Source: Kaistella gelatinilytica | GTDB lineage: Bacteria > Bacteroidota > Bacteroidia > Flavobacteriales > Weeksellaceae | Assembly: GCF_015679325.1 (NCBI RefSeq) | Contig: NZ_JADPVI010000002.1 | Location: 610,798 to 674,797 of the forward strand | DNA: 64,000 nucleotides | Direction: 5' to 3' | Part shown: one piece after another, positions 61,290 through 64,000 of the stretch | Layout of the letters: every line of letters begins with the position of its first letter | Position numbering within the stretch: the stretch's first letter is position 1 | The notes under the pieces: generated by a model | Databases searched by the model: none | Seen by the model: only the letters and a program-made list of their open reading frames with translations | What the model was told of the DNA's origin: nothing | Position numbers and translations under genes: made by a program

Positions 61290-61781
61290 TTAATCGATAT
61301 AAATTCCGGCCCAGCTTCTTCGTAACGGCAAAAGGAAATCGCTTAAAAAAGCAACATATGAATTTTTAGAAAAATCGAAAACTTCGATGTCTTTTGAGAT
61401 TTGTGCAGATTTTAAACCCTCTCTGAAATCTTTTAATTTTAAAGTTTTAATTTCACCATTCTCTACGAAAGTTGCTTTCATTCGATCGAATAAACCAAGG
61501 TTAAATTCCGCATCAATTGATTTCATAACCTGTCCCAATGAATCGATTGAACAACCAGAAGCCGCTTCTTTTTCTTCATCTACACAAACAACGATGAATT
61601 GATTCTTTTCAATTTTAAAAGATGAAGAAAGGGGTTTTCCGTGTGCAGCCCAAATTGCGAGGAAATCGTATAGTTTTTCGGTGATTACTTTGCTTTCTTT
61701 CGGTGTAAAACTTCTTGACGCTGGATAGATAATTACCCGATAATCATTGGTTTCTACTATTGTTGATTCTTCAATTTTCAT
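61290..61781 (-). CDS. Conserved Bacteroidota protein of unknown function
   Basis: A 163-residue soluble protein. The N-terminal half looks like a mixed alpha/beta domain ('YRVIIYPASRSFTPKESKVI', 'FDFLAIWAAHGKPLSSSFKI' like segments), with 'QFIVVCVDEEKEAASGCSID' in the middle. Homologous proteins are often labelled 'ABC transporter ATPase', but no Walker A, Walker B or signature motif is present, so that name is wrong for this sequence. Its start overlaps the end of a 58-residue membrane protein gene, and it closes the Fe-S operon. Function unknown. Confidence 0.7.
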   Translation of the reverse strand: MKIEESTIVETNDYRVIIYPASRSFTPKESKVITEKLYDFLAIWAAHGKPLSSSFKIEKNQFIVVCVDEEKEAASGCSIDSLGQVMKSIDAEFNLGLFDRMKATFVENGEIKTLKLKDFREGLKSAQISKDIEVFDFSKNSYVAFLSDFLLPLRRSWAGIYID

Positions 61782-61947
61782 TTCTCTGTAATTTTTTCAG
61801 TTCAATAAATCCGAGAACGACCATGAGCAAACTTGCTCCTGCGCTCCAAAAATTTATTTTTGCGGTATCGAAATCTGCAGACCAAAGATTAAGAACGAAT
61901 AATAAAACGCCCGCAATCATTAAAAAGTAAAGCATATTCTTTCTCAT
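61771..61947 (-). CDS. Small two-helix membrane protein (58 residues)
   Basis: A short gene between the CCG-domain gene and the conserved 163-residue protein. The sequence starts MRKNMLYFLM, has one helix at about 5-21 ('MLYFLMIAGVLLFVLNLW'), a short loop with 'DFDTAK', a second helix at about 33-49 and a basic end 'KKLQRNEN'. The ATG overlaps the upstream stop codon by one base (TAATG), and its own stop overlaps the next gene by 11 nt. This tight coupling supports it as a real gene. Function unknown. Confidence 0.7.
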   Translation of the reverse strand: MRKNMLYFLMIAGVLLFVLNLWSADFDTAKINFWSAGASLLMVVLGFIELKKLQRNEN

Positions 61948-62729
61948 TACAAATCGTCTGCTTCTGCTAATAATTCAGCAATATCTTTTACGGTAACTTC
62001 TGTGTTGTTAAAATGTTTGACACCATCAGTCAACATCGTATTACAAAATGGACAACCTGTTGCAATGATATTCGGTTGCATACTCAAAGCTTCTTCCGTT
62101 CTTTCGATATTGATGTCTTTGTCCCCTTTTTCAGGTTCTTTGAACATTTGAGCGCCACCTGCACCACAACATAAGCCGTTTGATTTGCAGCGTTTCATTT
62201 CTACCAGTTCCGCATCTAATTTCTCCAGAAGTTGACGTGGAGCTTCGTACTCGCCGTTTCCTCTTCCGAGATAACATGGATCGTGGAAAGTAATTTTTTT
62301 ACCTTTGAAAGTTCCGCCTTCAATTTTCAAGCGGCCTTCTTCCATCAGTTTTCTTAAAAACTGGGTATGATGAAGAACTTCGTAATTCCCACCTAATCCC
62401 GGATATTCATTTTTGATAATATTGAAACAATGCGGACAAGCCGTAACGATCTTCTTTACGCCATAACCATTCATAATTTCGATGTTGGTCAAAGCCATCA
62501 TTTGGAAAACGAATTCGTTCCCGGCGCGTTTTGCAGGATCACCGTTACAAGATTCTTCCTGACCCAAAACTGCGAATTCAACACCAACTTTATGTAAAAT
62601 TTTACATAAGGCTTTCGTAATTTTCTTTGCTCTATCGTCGAAACTTCCGGCGCAACCGACGAAAAATAAAACTTCGGGTGCTTTTCCTTCGGCAGCATAT
62701 TCTGCCATTGTTTTTATAGTGAAATCCAT
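61947..62729 (-). CDS. CCG-domain Fe-S redox protein (HdrB/LldE-like)
   Basis: A 260-residue protein with two cysteine-rich CCG domains, the type that binds a non-cubane or 4Fe-4S cluster in heterodisulfide-reductase subunit B and lactate-utilisation proteins. The first domain has 'FFVGCAGSFDDRAKKITKAL' and 'IVTACPHCFNII', the second 'HDPCYLGRGNGEYEAPRQLL', 'NGLCCGAGGAQMF' and 'ATGCPFCNTML'. It follows a membrane-bound 4Fe-4S protein (62799 onward) in the same operon, so the two likely form one electron-transfer complex. The electron donor and acceptor are unknown. Such pairs are common in Bacteroidota. Confidence 0.92.
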   Translation of the reverse strand: MDFTIKTMAEYAAEGKAPEVLFFVGCAGSFDDRAKKITKALCKILHKVGVEFAVLGQEESCNGDPAKRAGNEFVFQMMALTNIEIMNGYGVKKIVTACPHCFNIIKNEYPGLGGNYEVLHHTQFLRKLMEEGRLKIEGGTFKGKKITFHDPCYLGRGNGEYEAPRQLLEKLDAELVEMKRCKSNGLCCGAGGAQMFKEPEKGDKDINIERTEEALSMQPNIIATGCPFCNTMLTDGVKHFNNTEVTVKDIAELLAEADDL

Positions 62730-62798
62730 TTTATATTTATAGATATGTCAATGTAACCTTTTACCAATGGCGGTTATATTGCTAGAATTATTATTACA

Positions 62799-64000
62799 TT
62801 AATTTTCGTTGGCCCAGTTCAAGCGATCAGCTTGATTATACGCCCATGGAGCAGCATTATTTTCCACATTTGCCATCATTGTGTTCAATTCACTTGGCGC
62901 GGAAGATTGTTCCATGACCAGGAATCTGCGCATTTCAACAATGATTGAAAGTGGATCGATCAACACCGGACAAGCTTCTACACATGCATTACAAGTCGTA
63001 CATGCCCAAAGTTCTTCTCTCTGAATATGATCGTCTAATAATTTTTTGCCATCATCAACAAATTTTCCATTTTTGTTAATGTTTTTACCAACTTCCTCTA
63101 TTCTATCACGTGTATCCATCATGATTTTTCGGGGAGATAATTTTTTGCCAGTCATATTTGCGGGACAAACCGCGGTACATCTTCCACATTCCGTACATGA
63201 ATAAGCATTTAACAACTGAACTTGATTTAAATCAAAAATATCACTTGCGCCGAATTTATCCGGAACTTCATTGGGATCAACTTCTGGTGCAGCTGCGTAA
63301 GGGTCTGCATTGGGATCCATCATCAGTTTAATTTCTTTCGTAACTGAATCTAAATTATTGAATTGTCCTTTTGGTTTTAAATTAGAGAACCACGTATTTG
63401 GAAAGGCTAAAATAATATGCAAATGTTTCGAGTAGTACAGGTAATTCATGAAGAACAGAATTCCTAAAAAATGAAACCACCAAGCAGACTTTTCTATGAT
63501 ATGAAGCGATGAATCACTGAAATTATTTAAGAAAGGCAGAAGATGAATTGAAACGGGGAAATTAGCTCCAGATAAAAAGTCGTTTTCCATTCCGGGAACC
63601 ATCTCGATCATCTGCAGCTTGTGCAGATCCATATAATAATCAGAAGCATTCATGGTCAAAAAAGCGACCATCAAAGCAAACTCAATAATTAGAATCCAGT
63701 TTGCGTCACGTTTCGGCCACCCAAATAATTCTTTCATCTGAAATCTTTTGATTCCGTAGAAATTACGTCGGATGAAAAAAGCTACCACAGCGATTAACAC
63801 TAGAAGCGCTAAAATTTCCAAAGTCGCAGTAAAGAAACTGTAGAAACCTGATCCTAATATTCCAAATAAGAAACGGTGAGTTCCGAAAATACCATCAATT
63901 ATAATTTCTAATAATTCAAAATTGATAATGATGAAACCAACATAAACGATTACATGTAGAAATCCCGCAATTGGCTTTTTCACCATTTTGCTTTGACCCA
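62799..64000 (-). CDS. Membrane-bound 4Fe-4S ferredoxin protein (5' end outside window)
   Basis: Partial gene: the frame continues upstream of the first Met in the window ('GQSK' precedes 'MVKKPIAGF'), so the true start lies past the right edge. The seen part has about five membrane helices resembling the nitrate-reductase gamma subunit fold (about residues 1-200, with His residues suited to haem b). It then carries two 4Fe-4S motifs, 'CTECGRCTAVCPANMTG' and 'CTTCNACVEACPVLIDP'. It would take electrons from the membrane side and pass them to the CCG-domain partner encoded next. Role in the cell unknown, but an anaerobic or microaerobic electron pathway is likely. Confidence 0.88.
   Translation of the reverse strand, partial: GQSKMVKKPIAGFLHVIVYVGFIIINFELLEIIIDGIFGTHRFLFGILGSGFYSFFTATLEILALLVLIAVVAFFIRRNFYGIKRFQMKELFGWPKRDANWILIIEFALMVAFLTMNASDYYMDLHKLQMIEMVPGMENDFLSGANFPVSIHLLPFLNNFSDSSLHIIEKSAWWFHFLGILFFMNYLYYSKHLHIILAFPNTWFSNLKPKGQFNNLDSVTKEIKLMMDPNADPYAAAPEVDPNEVPDKFGASDIFDLNQVQLLNAYSCTECGRCTAVCPANMTGKKLSPRKIMMDTRDRIEEVGKNINKNGKFVDDGKKLLDDHIQREELWACTTCNACVEACPVLIDPLSIIVEMRRFLVMEQSSAPSELNTMMANVENNAAPWAYNQADRLNWANEN

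Overview
The window is AT-rich, coding-dense chromosomal DNA from a member of the Bacteroidota, most likely a Flavobacteriia genus close to Chryseobacterium, Kaistella or Epilithonimonas. Several features point there. Promoters carry the flavobacterial -7 box TAnnTTTG, and start codons have A-rich leaders without Shine-Dalgarno sites. There are secreted proteins with type IX secretion (T9SS) C-terminal domains, a fused CcoN-CcoO oxidase subunit, HU-CCDC81 and DUF6576-type proteins, and the order ileS - DksA-like - lspA. I see no phage, insertion sequence, CRISPR array, tRNA or rRNA. This reads as core genome with a few accessory surface genes.

Layout. 1-2.0 kb: a partial FISUMP-type surface protein with a CA-repeat leader. 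2.1-9 kb: topA, a DUF2062 membrane protein, and ileS with an inverted HIGH signature. 8.9-11.3 kb: a DksA-like protein, two small proteins, lspA and a SanA-like protein. 11.4-14.1 kb: a pair of TPR membrane proteins, one carrying an AraC-type DNA-binding domain. 14.1-20 kb: trpS, a YjjG-like phosphatase, an ECF sigma factor, metK and a T9SS-exported protein. 20.1-22.7 kb: oxyR divergent from a catalase gene. 22.8-26.2 kb: enoyl-CoA hydratase, dCMP deaminase, xerD, Nudix and pseudouridine synthase genes. 26.3-30.8 kb: an outer-membrane receptor and aconitase. 30.9-35.5 kb: dispanin and DUF2752 membrane proteins, a WG-repeat protein, a TPP riboswitch in front of a TonB-dependent receptor (thiamin uptake), and a small T9SS protein. 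35.6-43.4 kb: HU-CCDC81, thioesterase, dehydrogenase, lipoproteins, a hydrolase and panB.

43.5-53.1 kb is the most coherent system: an Fnr/Crp regulator divergent from ccoI, ccoS, ccoNO, a CcoQ-like gene, ccoP, ccoG, ccoH(fixH) and a TauE/SafE-family gene. Together these encode the high-affinity cbb3 cytochrome oxidase and its copper and haem maturation. FNR-like palindromes lie before ccoI and before ccoS, and a strong internal terminator separates ccoP from ccoG. 53.2-57.1 kb holds uncharacterised lipoproteins, a cytosolic protein of unknown function and serS. 57.1-61.2 kb is a small surface-glycan group (flippase, asparagine-synthase-like amidotransferase, glycosyltransferase). 61.3-64 kb ends in an iron-sulfur redox pair (membrane-bound 4Fe-4S protein plus CCG-domain protein) and two small downstream genes, one of them a 58-residue membrane protein.

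I found no clear wholly new system. The best leads are the swapped GIHH active-site signature of IleRS, the linked TPR/AraC pair whose second member lacks its DNA-binding domain, the TPP-riboswitch receptor with repeat-like DNA between aptamer and gene, the CA-repeat leaders shared by two unlinked genes, and a group of genes whose -7 box lies only 4-7 nt before the start codon.
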